Shown here: positions 22,642 through 34,857 of the stretch, piece after piece
How positions within the stretch are numbered: position 1 is the stretch's first letter
How the letters are laid out: each line of letters starts with the position of its first letter
Program-made: the position numbers and the translations under genes
Notes under the pieces: generated by a model
What the model saw: the letters and a program-made list of their open reading frames with translations, nothing else
Told to the model about the DNA's origin: nothing
Databases searched by the model: none
Source of the DNA: Rhizomys pruinosus
Taxonomy: Eukaryota; Chordata; Mammalia; Rodentia; Spalacidae
NCBI GenBank assembly: GCA_009823505.1
Contig: VZQC01001040.1
Span: 1,493,410 to 1,557,409 of the forward strand
Length of the DNA stretch: 64,000 nucleotides
Direction of reading: 5' to 3'

Positions 22642-22994
22642 GGTATTAGTTACTTCTCTCTTGCTGTGATAAAACATCATGACCAAGGAAAACTAATACG
22701 AAGAAAAGTTTATTTGAACGTACAGTTCCAGGTTCCAGAGGGATAAGAGGCCATCTTGGCCCGGAGGCATGCTGCAGTGGCAGAAGGAGGAGCAGAAAGC
22801 TCACATTTTCAAGCAGGCGTAGGAAGCAGAGAGCAACTGATCCCCAAGGGTTAAGAACTCTCTAAGCCTGCCCCAAGTGATGTGCTTCCTCCAGCAAGGC
22901 CACACCTTCTAAGGCCTCCCAAAACAGTGCCACCAACTGGGGATAAAATGTCCAAATACTTGGAGCCTATGGGGGACATTCTCATTCAAACCAA
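22642..22994 (-). mobile_element. MT-type MaLR solo LTR
   Basis: Same layout as the LTRs at 2486-2842: TATTAGTTAC...TTGCTGTGATAAAAC, a CCATCTTGG block, GTGCCACCAACTGG and GGAGCCTATGGGGGAC. No internal region is attached, so it is a solo LTR. Confidence 0.88.
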
Positions 22995-23751
22995 GAGAAT
23001 TGCCTAGGTCTAGTTGTTTCTACTTTACTACTTTATTTCTGCTTCCTTTGTGAAGAGGAGCACAGTGTTAGGAGAATATTTTAAGTTATATTTCCTCAAT
23101 GCCATGAATAATATAAATCGTATTTTCTTTTTTTTATGTCCATTTCTTTTTTTTTTTTTCACAATGGCTATTGATAGATACAAGTATATAAAATCAGGGT
23201 ATGAACATGATTTGTTAAATTAAGTAGACTTAATTTCAATACTCTAATAAGGAAACAATTCAAATTCTCACCATTTGTTTCACAACACAAAATCCACTTC
23301 AAGGGCATTAATGATCTATCTCAAATATGATCAGTTTTATGCGAGTAAACCATGTTTCTTTTTTAAAAGACTGTGCACTTGCCCAGGCTCAAGGATATTG
23401 AAATCTAGCACATGAAGCCCATTACTAGAGGTAGAAATACAGCAATATACTATTATGGCAACAACCATCAGTTACATTTAAGGATTTTCTGTAACAACCA
23501 AATGGATAATCTAATATTGCAACAACTCTATCACTGAGCAAAGTGCATTTCTACAATATTCAGTGTTGCTATTCAGTTTTCTAACTTTAAACAGCCTATG
23601 ATAACTGGCAGCAAAGAAGGTCCTTGCAATAGACTGCCTCTGCTTGAGAACCTATGATGTAATTATTGCATGCTGCTAATATACTATCTAAACATTAAAG
23701 ATATTCCTAAAATATTTGATGGCAGACTATGATTAAGACATTACACTACAT

Positions 23752-23788
<37 letters not shown>

Positions 23789-24839
23789 CAACTTATGCAG
23801 AAGGAAACCCTTACTGACGTGCTTCTGCTTTAAATACTGTGCCCCCAAATGAAGTTCAGTAAGCACACATCCTGTCTTCATCCCCCTGCAGTGGCCTCCA
23901 TGATACTGCTGAGGTAATCCAACAATGTCAGTCCATCTTCTGAGGAAGCTGAATTCCCACTAGCTGCTTAGTTCACAAGCTGGGTATCTCAGCAGTCCTC
24001 AGTCCACATTGGAAGGCTAAAAAGTAAAAAAGCCTTATCTCATGTCCTTGAGGAGTGCCCAAAATAGTGGCATCCACAGAGCATATGCACCTGCCTGTAA
24101 GAATTGAAGACAGGCCAAACAATGGTGCTCTCTTTTTTGTTTCTTTTTGTCTTTTTAATAAGATCTCGAGTTTTGTGTCTGCATTACAGTTTCTCTGGTC
24201 TTATTATTTATTTCTGGTTATACTTTCTTTCTAGATGCTTAAGGCCATAAAGATATCCCAGATTAACCAAGGTTTTGTTTTGTTGAGGTCAGTTGAGGAT
24301 CTGGTCCTCAGGGATCTCTCGGAGTTTTTTTTTGGTGGGGAGGGGGGAGCCCCTTGCTTCTTTCAGCTCCTCATCCACCAGTTCTATCCACATGAGGACA
24401 AAATCAGGTCTTGCTAGACCAGGCTTCCTTTTCTGAAGGATGAGCAGACTTTCCTTTTTATATACTGGACACTGGCTGAAATCCCCTTAGTGGCTCTCCA
24501 AGACCTCCCTGAAGAGGAAGAATGGTGACCTGCCTTTGTAGGACTTTTCAAGAGATGCCCCCCCCCACATAATCCTCTAAGGCTTTGTTGACCTCTGAGG
24601 GCAAGGAACAAAGTTGTCCCCCAGGTCCCTCAGCCAAATTGGTAGGGACTTAGATACGGTCGTTAAGCACCCAGAAAGGCTAAGTTGCGCCAGCCTGTTA
24701 CATTGCACCTATATTAACATTGTATCCTTTGGAAATAAACTGTATGTTATTTCCATAGTATATTTCTTTATTCACATCTTTCCATTTTAATCCCATATTA
24801 CTCTAAAAGATGCACACATACCCTCCATCATACACTAAA
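22995..24839. other. Unassigned DNA; 3' part may be L1 3'UTR
   Basis: No gene seen. A pure (AC)n run lies at 23752-23784. The part from about 24121 to 24839 contains poly-T, poly-G and poly-C runs and abuts the minus-strand L1, so it could be its 3'UTR, but I cannot align it to the other L1 tails here. Confidence 0.4.
23752..23784. repeat. (AC)n microsatellite
   Basis: About 16 AC units. Confidence 0.95.
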
Positions 24840-26565
24840 AGTCCAAGGTCTGAGAATATGTGTTAGGTCAGCTCTAGAACCTGTATAGGGATTCCTAATA
24901 CGAGAGCACAGTTGTCTTTAGATTGTGAGGAATATAATATTAACTTTGCTCATTTTGTCTTATACCTAGGTACTTGGTACTAGCATCCACAGGTGAGGGA
25001 TACCATTTGTCTTTTGTTTTTCTGGAACTGTGTTACTTCACTTAGCATAAAATCTTCTAGTTCCATCCATTTACCTGCAAATTTCATGATGTCATCTTTC
25101 TTTACCTCTGCATAGTACTCCATTGTGTAGCTGTACCAAATTTTCTGTATCCACTCATCAGTTGTGGGGCATCTGGGTTGTTCCAGCTCTTTGCTATTGT
25201 GAAGAGAGCTTCAATAAACATGGCTGTATATGTATCTCTGCAGTAGAAAGACTCTGATGGATATATACCCAGAAATGGTATGGCTGGGTCAACTGGTAGG
25301 CTCATTTCGAGTCTTTTAAGGGTTCTCCATACTGCTTTCCATAGTGGTTGTACAAGTTTGCCTTCCCACCAGCAGTGGATGAGTGTTCTCCTTTCCCCAC
25401 ACTCTCTCCAGCATTTGGTATCATTTGTTTTCTTGATCCTAGCCAACCTCATTAGGGTGAGATGATATCTTAAAGTGGTTTTAATTTGCATTTCCTTAAT
25501 TATTAGCGACGTTGAACACCTTTTAAGATGTTTCTCAGCCATCTCCATTTTCTTGCTTGTGAATTCTCTGCTCAGCTCTTTACTCCATCTTTTGAGTGAG
25601 TCATTTGTTTTCTTATTCTTTTGTTTTTTGAGTAGTTTATATATTCTGGAAGTTAATGCTCTGTCAGATGAATCAGCAGTGAAGGTTTCCTCCCACTCTG
25701 TGGGTTTTCTCTTCACTTCCCTTATTGTTTCTTTTGCTGTACAAAAACTTTTGAGTTTGATAAGGTCCCACTTGTCAATTGTTGACTGTATTTCCTGTGC
25801 AACTGCTCTCTGATTTAGAAAGTCTCTTCCTACACTTATGTCTTGTAAGTTGCTGCCAACTTTTTCATCTAACACCTTCAGGGTTTGGGGTTTCAAATTG
25901 AGGTCTTTGATCCATTTGGAGTTGATTTTTGTGCAGGGTGAGAGGTAGCGGTTTAATTTTATTTTTCTACAAGTGGTGATCCAATTTTACCAGCACCATT
26001 AGCTGCTGGTTCTCTTTGCACCAATAACAAGCAACTGAAGAAGGAATACAAGGAGACCTTCCCAATCACAATAGTCTCAACAACAATAAAATACCTAGGA
26101 ATAGACCTGACCAAAGACACCAAAGATCTCTACAACAAAAATTATAAACTCCTGAAGAAGGAGATTGAAGAAGACATCAGAAGATGGAAAGACTTCCCAT
26201 GCTCATGGATTTGAAAAATTAATATAGTAAAAATGTCCATTCTTCCCAAATTAATATATCAATTCACACAATTCCACTTAAAATCCCCAGGACATTCTTC
26301 ACAGGCTTGGAAAAAAATTCTTAAATTCATATGGAGCAACAAAAAAACCCCGAATAGCCAAAGCAACCCTGAATGAAAACAGCAATACAGGGGGAATTTC
26401 TATACCAGACATCAAACTATATTACAGGGCTATAGTCATAAAAACAGCCTGGTACTGGCAGAAAAACAGACCTGTAGACCAATGGAACAAAACTGAAGAT
26501 CCAAACTTGAGCACATACAATTTCAGCGACCTTATATTTGACAAGGGGGCCAAAAAGATTCAATG
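24840..26565 (-). mobile_element. 5'-inverted L1 fragment
   Basis: From about 26000 leftward the minus strand reads L1 ORF2 C-terminus and 3'UTR. From 26001 to about 26565 the plus strand reads the ORF2 segment immediately upstream of that. The two parts meet head to head, and only a short stretch of L1, roughly 35 bp judging from the copy at 40660-40745, is missing at the junction. This is the product expected of twin-primed reverse transcription. The left limit is not resolved and no target-site duplication was found. Confidence 0.85.
25102..25896 (-). pseudogene. L1 ORF2 C-terminal fragment, 264 codons open
   Basis: The translation contains hallmark ORF2p C-terminal segments: WDLIKLKSFCTAKETI, then KKCSTSLI-like (here KRCSTSLIIKEMQIKTT), the cysteine-rich CWRECGERRTLIHCWW with its C-x3-C...H-x4-C spacing, DPAIPFLGIYP and ALFTIAKSWN. 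It lacks the endonuclease and RT domains because the element is truncated and inverted. It is therefore an inactive remnant, although this stretch has not yet gained a stop codon. Confidence 0.9.
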
Positions 26566-26724
26566 GATAAATTGTAATTTTCAGAGAGGTTTTACTGCAC
26601 CTGAGTATAATATACTTTCAGGCAAAGGTGAGGTTGGTGATATGGTTAAAAGATTGTGGTTACTCATCACCACTGAGAGGAAACAGGCCTTTCAATATCC
26701 TGGAATTTGAGACTGTGTCTAGTA

Positions 26725-26790
26725 TTCTTAAGTCCAGCTAGGACTAAAGGGAGACCCTGCCTCAAAAAGACCAAAAAATAAAGGGGGGGA
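26725..26790 (+). mobile_element. B1 3'-end fragment
   Basis: Only the end of the element is present: AAAGGGAGACCCTGCCTCAA followed by AAAGACCAAAAAAT. The 5' part is absent. Confidence 0.7.
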
Positions 26791-27161
26791 GGTGGGATAA
26801 ACATATTTTGGTTAGAGAATCCTTTTATATAAAACTACTGTGAAAAGCATGACAATCTACAATGAAAAACAGAATACCATATTTACAGTGTGGATATATA
26901 TAACAAGAACAAGCTTTTGTGGCAATATGCTGAGATATTTTTAATGAAAACTCTAAGCCTTTTCCTCATCTCATGGTTGTTCTTTCATATTTGCTACAGC
27001 TTCGTTTACCTTGAATATGTTCCAGTCACTGGTTACAGAAGGCAGCGTCTCCTTTCATCAGCATTCCCTTAACTTGTTACTAGAGCTGAGTGCCCACTGC
27101 ACAACCTTACTTCCTTGTGAGTGAAAGCTGCAATATTGTTCAGATAAAGAAATCCCAATGG

Positions 27162-27329
27162 GGGCTGGAGAGATGGCCTAGCGATTAAGAGTGCTGACCG
27201 CTCTTACAGAGGACCCAGGTTCGATCCCCAGCACCCACATGGCGGCCGAGAACCGTCCGAAACTCCAATTCCAGGAGAACTCCAGTTCTGTATATTTATT
27301 TATACAGAAATAAATAAAATTAAAAAAAA
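27162..27329 (+). mobile_element. B2/B3 SINE with internal deletion
   Basis: Young-subfamily head with the 17-bp duplication, then an abrupt jump from AACTCCAGTT to the A-rich tail, removing most of the 3' body. Target-site duplication AAGAAATCCCAATGG / AAGAAAACCCAATGG at 27147-27161 and 27330-27344. Confidence 0.93.
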
Positions 27330-27496
27330 AAGAAAACCCAATGGAAGAGTGTTTGTGGTGTGAGAATCTGTTTTTAGTACTAAATTAAGTACATATGTTA
27401 GATGTGGCAGTGCTTAATGAGAGTGCCTACACAGTTTACAAAGATGATCAAAATGGCTTTAACTTGAAATTATATTAATTTTCCTCCTTTGGATAT

Positions 27497-27716
27497 ATAT
27501 ATATTTTTTATTCTTGTATGTGTATGAATGTACTGTCTACATGTAGGTTGGTGCACCCATGTCGTGCAATGCTGCGGAGGTCAGAAGAGGGTGTCAGATT
27601 CCCCTGAAACTGGAGTTAAAGACGGTTCTCAGCCGCCGTGTGGGTGCTGGGGATCAAACCCGGTCCTCTGCAAGAGCAGTTGGCGTTCTTAACCATTAGG
27701 CCATCTCCCCAGCCCC
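27497..27716 (-). mobile_element. B2/B3 SINE
   Basis: Reverse-oriented copy ending CCATCTCCCCAGCCCC, flanked by TGGATAT at 27490-27496 and 27717-27723. Confidence 0.92.
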
Positions 27717-27751
27717 TGGATATGCTCTTTTGGGCCTACAGTCTATACTGA

Positions 27752-27753
27752 AT

Positions 27754-27825
<72 letters not shown>

Positions 27826-27830
27826 TCTCC
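27752..27830. repeat. (TC)n microsatellite
   Basis: About 35 TC units, nearly pure, with a few TTTC interruptions at the 3' end. Confidence 0.95.
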
Positions 27831-27956
27831 CTCCTGGTGTTTCCATTAGGAAATGCTTCACCATGAGACAGACACATCTGCTTTTGTTCTAACTGAACAC
27901 TAATATGGGAAGGACAAAGCCCTTGTCAAGAACAGGGGCACATGTTGTCTTTAAAG

Positions 27957-28107
27957 AGCTGGTCATGGTGAAGCATACCTTTAATCCCAGCATTCAGGAG
28001 GCAGAGCCAGGCAGATCTCTGTGAGTTCAAGGCCAGCTTGGTCTACATAGTGAGTTTCAGGACAACTGGAGCTACAGGGAGACCCTGTCTCAAAAAGACC
28101 ATAAAAC
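27957..28107 (+). mobile_element. B1 SINE
   Basis: Runs from GAGCTGGTCATGGTG to CCCTGTCTCAAAAAGACC. Confidence 0.92.
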
Positions 28108-30201
28108 GTTCACAGAAGTCATTAGACAGAAGTCTTGCTCATCCCCATGCCCTGACCCTCGCTCCCTCAGCCATTGTAAAGACAGTGCACAGACATGCGG
28201 AAAGGAAAGGCAGATGGTCCGTCACTGAGTTTCCATTGCTTCCCTGTGGGAAAATTTAGTTAAGATGGGTAGCATTCTAAACCAATGGGACCTCCCTGGC
28301 CACAACTATGGGGTGGGATTTAGTGATGAAAAGGTTTAGGATTTGGCCCTGGGAGTTGAGTCATGCTGCCCATATAACCAGAGATTTTGAGACAAAATGC
28401 TCTCTCTGTATTTGGATCTTAACATGCGTCCATGTGGTGTGCTTTCCTGCGAGTGTTTTCCATATGGATTGTCCTGGGAATAAATGAGACACCCCACACT
28501 GCCCCACCCTACAAGTGTAAAAGCCTGCCTCAGGATGTGCCCCTCAAACCCCTTCTCTAAACTCACTTCCTGCAACTTTCTCTCTCTCCCTCCTCTCCAG
28601 CCATAGGTAGGGTCTCCACCTTGTTCTCCGGATCTTAGCACATGCTACCCCTGCAAAAGCTGCACTGTCCTCCTTCAGTCATTCAATCAAATGCCATATT
28701 CAAAGGCCACTCTAGCTAAAATTGCATTATTTTGTCTACAAAATCTGTGAACCTTATTTCTTGTTTTTGCTTAGCATTTAATATTGTGTTCTATGTACTA
28801 TCTATATGGCTTCCTTTTCTTAATTAGAGTATATGGTTTTCTGATGGAATATAAATCCTTAAGACTTGTCTTATATTAGTTTCTGTTGTAACCTGGTTGC
28901 TAAGGAAAGTACCTGGGATTTAGTAGGTTGCACATGTCATTTATTCATTAAATGCATGAATATAAATCAATATCAGTCTTTTAACTTAAATAAATACACT
29001 TAACCCAAGGTTCTAAATATTGCTAAATGATAGATGAAGGCAAGAATGAAGGCAGGAAAGGTATATTAACAAAATCAGAGGTTCTTGCATGGACACAAAC
29101 AGCCTACCAAAGTGACCATGCACTTTTGCCATTAAAGTTTCCTTAGGAGACTCCCAGCATCCTAACATGCATCTCATCCAGCAGTGCTTATTAGAGAACA
29201 CGTTCCTGGTCTTGACATTTGGCAGTGAACTCGATAGACAAGGAACCGCCCACTTGAAACATGTCTTTTAGTTGTGGAGTGGGAACCAACAATAAATGGA
29301 GGCATCCTTAGGAGACAATGTTATAAAACATGGCAGTGTCGTAGTCAGCATTTGCTGTGAAGTGGGAAGGGAAGGTATATTTCAACTTTGGTATCTTTCA
29401 CATAATTCTTTGAGGAAGGAAACTGTAACCCAAGATCTTCCAGGAAGAATGAGATAATCTGCAAAGAATTTAGGCAAAGGCCTTCCCAACCAAAGTGAAT
29501 AGTATGAAGATTTGTAGTTGGAAGGATCCCAGAACTCTGTAGCATGGGGGGGGGTATGCTCAGAATAGGACAGAAGGGGCAGTATCTTGTGAGAAGCTAG
29601 TCAATATAAGGCCTCTTAAGCCAAGTGAGGAATGACTGAATTCTTTTATTAAGTAAGTTTAAGAAAGTATCCTGATCTAATTTTTTGAACATACCTCATC
29701 TGTGCTGTTGTCTAGCATGGTTCTTAGGGAATAGAAGAAGGATTATATTGCAGTGGTCAAAGACAATTATAACAGTGACCTGGAGAAGAGGTGAAACAGT
29801 AGAAATGGCCCAACGTGGAGAGAAAATGAGAAACTTGAATTGCCAGAGACTGCTAACGTAGGAAGAGGGTAAAGGCCAAAAAAAATCCTAAAATGTAGAA
29901 CTTTGTATATGAGATTAGCTGGTACATTACAGAGGACAGGGTGAAAAAATGATTTTTAGGGAGAAAAAAGAATCAGAAAATCAGATTTGGCTGTGTAAAT
30001 ATCCAGATGCTCATCTGAAATCATGTGTTAGAGATATTGAACTGGCAGGTGGAAATATGAATCTGAGCTGATGGTGGCTTATAAACATAATTTAAACCCA
30101 TGTGAAGGGGTAGTATAGAAAAATGGGATACCGAAGAGGTTGAATCAGCAACAGATATTTGGAAATGTGTCCAAATACATAGCCATTAAAATACAAATTA
30201 A
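28108..30201. other. About 2.1 kb with no assigned feature
   Basis: Frames such as 28336-28641 (101 codons, minus) are short and anonymous. A G run lies at 29548-29556. No interspersed repeat is recognised. Confidence 0.45.
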
Positions 30202-30415
30202 GGGGCTGGAGAGATGGCTCAGCAGTTAAGAGCACTGATTACTTTTGCAGAGGTTCAATTCTCAGCTTGCACATGACAGCAAAGAACCATCTTTAACTCC
30301 AATTCCAGAGGAATCCAATGCTACTTTCTGACTTCCCCACACTGCACTACATGGGTGCACTCACATATATTAGAGTGATACATTCATACACATAAAATAA
30401 AAATAATAAATAAAA
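30202..30415 (+). mobile_element. B2/B3 SINE
   Basis: Begins GGGGCTGGAGAGATGGCTC and ends in a TAAAATAAAAATAATAAATA tail, immediately before an L1 fragment. Confidence 0.92.
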
Positions 30416-30720
30416 TAAAAATATGAATTAAAACTGCTCTCAGATTCTGCCTCACCCCTGTCGGAATTTCTAACATCAAGGTCACAACTGATAACAAATG
30501 CTGATAAGGATGTGGCAGAGAAGATCCCTTATTCCTTGCCAGAAGTGTAAATTGATACAGATACAAGCAACTCAGTACAGAGGAATCTAGACCCACCATG
30601 TGACCCAGACATCCATTTCCATGGTTTATCCCCTGTAGACACCAAACCCTACCACAGAAGATGTGCATATAAGTGCATTATTGCTTCAGTGTTCACAATA
30701 GCTAAGAAATGTAAACAGTT

Positions 30721-30935
30721 GGGCTGGAGAGGTGGCTCAGTGGTTTAGAGCACTGGGTGTTCTTACAGAGGACTCAGGTTAGAATCTCAGCACCTACATG
30801 GCAGCTGTCCATAACTCCAGTTCCAAGGGATCTGAGCCCTCTTCTATCATCTTTGAGCATTGCACGCATGGCATAGGTGCAGTTATGCACTCATACACAT
30901 TTAAGCAATGCACTCATACACATTTAAAAACAGGA
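30721..30935 (+). mobile_element. B2/B3 SINE inside L1
   Basis: Begins GGGCTGGAGAGGTGGCTCAG. The tail region carries a short tandem repeat of the CACTCATACACATTTAA type. Confidence 0.88.
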
Positions 30936-31079
30936 ATGGAAGCATCCAGAATGTCTATCAAAAATGAATGGATAAACAAAATATGGTTCCTATACACAAC
31001 AGAAGTTAATTCAGCAATAAAGAAAAATGAAATCATGGTATTTTCAGGAAAATGGATTATGGTAAATGAAATAAGTCAG

Positions 31080-31277
31080 GGGCTATACAGAGATGACTCA
31101 GCGGTTAAGAATATGTACTGCTCTTGCAGAGGACCTGAGTTCTGATCCTAGCATCCACATTGGATAGCTCACAACCCCTTATAACTAACTAACTGCAGGG
31201 GGATGCAATATCCCTAGCCTCCATGGGTACCTACACTCATATACACACATCACTTAAAAATAATAAAATGAATCTTT
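31080..31277 (+). mobile_element. B2/B3 SINE inside L1
   Basis: Diverged head (GGGCTATACAGAGATGACTC), ending CACTTAAAAATAATAAAATG. Confidence 0.8.
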
Positions 31278-31359
31278 AAAACCAGGAAAAGTTAGACTCA
31301 AGAAGACAATTTCCTATACAAATCTGAGATTTGTGTCTACAGTTGTATGTGTGTCTACA

Positions 31360-31360
<1 letters not shown>

Positions 31361-31419
<59 letters not shown>
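31361..31419. repeat. (GT)n-(GA)n compound microsatellite
   Basis: GT units to about 31377, then about 21 GA units, within the L1 3'UTR. Confidence 0.95.
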
Positions 31420-31422
<3 letters not shown>

Positions 31423-31660
31423 TAGAATTAGAAGTGGAACCCGGAGAGTGGAAGAAGAGATCTTAAGAGAGGATGGGGGATGAGTATAATGGATCACATG
31501 TGACAGGGAAGCAGAACAGCCTTTGTGGGGGAAATGGGGACAAGCAAGAACAAGGCAGACACAAATGAGAGGGGAGTGCAGAAGGACCAAGAAGAACAAA
31601 GTATGACTGAAATGCCACAAAGAAACTGTACTTTATATGCTAACTTTAAATGAGAGACAG

Positions 31661-33424
31661 AACGATACTGAGGAAATGTTTGGCGATTGGGTAGAATAGA
31701 AGAAACGACTCGAAGGAACAGCTAAACATAGGGCATGCAAATATGTGAGCATGGGAACTTTGGAATCCACGGGAAGGAGGGTTTTTCTGCACATGGAGAA
31801 TGGTCCACAGAATCATAAACTCAACAATCAGCACTGTTTGGCAGTATGGATGTAACTGATGAGCTTGACCAGAGCAGTGGCGCTGGAGTGGTGAGGACAG
31901 ACATCTATGGCTAGAGGCTAATGCCTGGCTGTATCACCTAGAAAATACCAGCTGTTGAAGTTGGAATCAACTAAGTTCAGGACCCTGAAGCTCCTTTATT
32001 GACATTAGTCACTCTTCTGTTTAGCCATGACACTATTCAGTATCTGAACTCATAATTCTACTTAATTGCATATACTTTTGTTGAAAAGACAAACTGACTT
32101 CTACAAATAGAACAAAATCTTAAACATAAGTCTATCCATAAAATTAAACATTTGACTAATTAGCTCTAAAATTTAGAGTTAGGAAAAACAAATCAGGCTG
32201 GGGCAGGAGATTCTTCACCTGATGGTCTCATTAGCATATATATTTATATGTGTAATGAAATGCCAAATAGTTACTTTCAAAGATACTTTAATGTTCTAAT
32301 ATCTGGAAGGAATGCTTGTAATTTACTACTTTAATACTTGGCAGATGGCAAATCTCAGTAAATAATTTTCCCTTTCATAAACAGGATATTTATTTGTTTG
32401 TTTTATCAAGATGGTACTTTTTAAATCTTCTACTTACTATGATTGACTAGGATTTTCCACTTTCTGAAGGGGATCCTAGGAAGAATATCAGCACAACATA
32501 CAGAGATACTCCCAGAATGAACATTAATTATCTGAATTTACCGTGTTCTAATACCGAAAGCTAAAAATAATCAGGTTTCAAACTCATTATGGTAAGTGTT
32601 AAACAGAGAAAAGAAACTCATCATATATTAATTTAACCTATTAAGCCTTTCTGATAGGCACAGTATAGCCTGCTGTTTAAAAATATGTTATTTTCCTGCT
32701 TACAGTGGTCCATCTGTTTAGGAAATGTTCTTTAAGTACTTTATCTGAGAACAAGAAAATGTCAATAAACTTTCTGAAAGTTGTTCTGAGGTCTTGTGGA
32801 CTTTGTAATGGCATTCAGTATAATCTATTGAAACAAAGACTTTTCAAACAAAACTCATTGCCTTTGTCTTTTCCACATCACAGCTTGAAAGTATTTAGAG
32901 CACAGAGAAGCACAGTACAAAGTGCTTTATGGAAATGAGTTGTGTAGGTGGTAAAATGCCCCTACATCAGGGGGCTGATGACTGCTGTATATCAGCCAAA
33001 CAGTTAGTTACTATTCCTCTCTCAATTATAAATATGTTATTATTTTCTCAAAGTGGTATGTTTGTAGAGTGTTTTTAAATATCTTAAGAACAAACAAATC
33101 TTTTCAGAACTCACAAAACATTTTTAAAATGTGAAATTATAGCACTAAGCATATAATACAAATTATAGGGGAATGGATATGCTCTAACTTTTTTTGTATA
33201 GATTTGCATATATAGGGGTTTCTCTACAATTTAATAGGCAATTTCCTTTCTGAAAATAAAACCTATAATTTTAAAGTGGGGGTATGTTTGAATTAATGCT
33301 AAAGAGCATCCATGTAAAACTTACTGCACATCTAGCAAAACTGCATATATAAAATCAATTTGAGCTCCACTTTTTCTTTTTTCCTCCACTTAATTTCATT
33401 CTTCTTAAAATATATAAATGTGTA
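31661..33424. other. About 1.8 kb with no assigned feature
   Basis: AT-rich; no gene or interspersed repeat recognised. Confidence 0.45.
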
Positions 33425-33815
33425 CAGGTTAGGTTTTTATCAACTAGACACAAACTCATATCATTTTTATGGAGGGGACCTCAACTGAGGAATTACCTCT
33501 GTTATATTGGCTTGTCAGCGAGGCATTTTCTTAATCGCCGATTAATGTATGAGGGCCCAGTCCATTGAAGGCAGCACCATCCTGAGAAGGTGGGGCTGGA
33601 TTACATAAGAAAGGCAGCTGAGCCAGCCAGGGGAGCGAGCAAGTAAGCAGCCCCCCTCCATTTTCTCAGCTTCGGCTCCTGCCTCCAGGTTCCTGCCTTG
33701 AGTTCCTGACAGACTGCCCTCAAATATGGACGGAGCCTTGGAAATTAGTTCTCCCCAGATTCCTTTTGTCAGGGTATTTTAACACAGCAGTGAAAATGAA
33801 CTAGAACAAAAGGTA
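33425..33815 (+). mobile_element. ORR1-type MaLR LTR
   Basis: Shows the ORR1 order: AACTGAGGAATTACCTC, GAGGGCCCAGTCCATTG, GGCAGCACCATCCTGAG, GCAGCTGAGCCAGCCAG, TCCTGCCTCCAGGTTCCTGC and an ACACAGCAGTGAAAATGAAC end. No internal region adjoins it. Confidence 0.8.
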
Positions 33816-33825
33816 AGTTTTATTT

Positions 33826-34212
33826 TATTGTGTGTGTGTGCAAGTGTGTGCAAGTATGTGCGTGTATGTGTGTGTGTGTGTGTTGCATTGTGTGACATGC
33901 ATGTGTGTATGGCACATACATGTGAGTTTGCAAGTGCACATGCCTACACATCCACACAGAGGCCCCAGGTCTTCTGGTGTCTTCCTCTATCACTTGCTAT
34001 CTGATTACATTGAGACGGGGTCTCTTATGGATCTGGAAGGTTGCTATTTCAGCTAGTCTGGGTGGCCCTCGAGCTTTGGGGGGCTACCTATCTGCTTTCT
34101 AATGCTGGGGTGATGAGCATCAGCTTTGCTTTTTTTTCATGAATGCTGGAGATTTGGCTCTTGTTTCTATAACAAGCACTCTCTTGCCCACTGAGCCACC
34201 TCCCCAGCTCCT
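33826..34212 (-). mobile_element. B4-type composite SINE with (TG)n start
   Basis: A TG-rich head at 33826-33890 is followed by a B1-like stretch (TGAGACGGGGTCTC) and the reverse of a tRNA-like head (CCACTGAGCCACCTCCCCAG). This order fits the B4 family, though the copy is diverged. Confidence 0.6.
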
Positions 34213-34482
34213 CCTTCATTTACATGTCTGTGAACATTTATAAAGCTATTTTGTAGATCCCTACCCTGTCTTCTGGGCTCAGTTCCATGTATAAAATTTA
34301 ACACACAATGCAGAGCATTTGCATCAGGAATGTGTGTTTTACTGCGATCCATTATTTTATAGAATATAAAAATTACTGAAAAATTATTGCAAAAAGAACA
34401 CAAAACTATTATCAGAAAATTTTTTCTTTCTTTTCTTTCTCTTTCTTTCTTCTTTCTTCTTTTTTTTTTTTTTTTTTTTTTG

Positions 34483-34631
34483 GTCTTTTTGAGACAGGGT
34501 CTCCCTGTAGCCCCAGCTGTCCTGGAACTCACTCTGTAGACCAGGCTGGCCTTGAACTCACAGCGATCCATCCACCTGCTTCTGCCTCCCAAGTGCTAGG
34601 ATCAAAGGCATTCACCAACACACCCAGCTTC
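34483..34631 (-). mobile_element. B1 SINE
   Basis: Full-length reverse copy after a long T/TC run (34425-34482) that represents its expanded A tail. Contains GTAGCCCCAGCTGTCCTGG. Confidence 0.93.
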
Positions 34632-34702
34632 AAAGAAATTTTCAATGAAGAACAACTCTCAAGGCTTTGGCTTACCCATATGTTCCTTTACATGGTTTTG
34701 GT

Positions 34703-34857
34703 TATTGTTTGTTTGTTTGAGGCAAGGTCTCTCTGTATCCCTTGCTGCCTGGAACTTGCTAAGTAGACAGGGCCCACCTCTAGCTCACAGAAATCCACCT
34801 GCTGCTGCTTTCTGACTGCTGGGATTAAAAGCCTATGCTGCCATTCCTGGCTTCATT
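34703..34857 (-). mobile_element. B1 SINE, older
   Basis: Reverse copy with (GTTT)n tail and diverged body (GAGGCAAGGTCTCTCTGTAT...GGGATTAAAAGCC). Confidence 0.88.

Larger units (their letters stand above)
30421..31660 (+). mobile_element. Old L1 ORF2 3' end and 3'UTR with two B2 insertions
   Basis: The ORF2 C-terminal coding region is recognisable at 30421-30720 (ATGCTGATAAGGATGTGGC, GTGTTCACAATAGCTAAG) and 30940-31080 (GGATAAACAAAATATGGTTC, GGAAAATGGATT). 3'UTR follows to TTTATATGCTAACTTTAAAT. B2 copies at 30721-30935 and 31080-31277 interrupt it. Coding capacity is lost. Confidence 0.8.

Noticed and set aside
25102..25896. 264-codon frame as a host gene
   Set aside because: Its motifs are those of L1 ORF2p C-terminus and it sits in a truncated, inverted L1.
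28038..28259. 73-codon plus frame at a B1 end
   Set aside because: The first third is the B1 tail and the rest has no recognisable domain.
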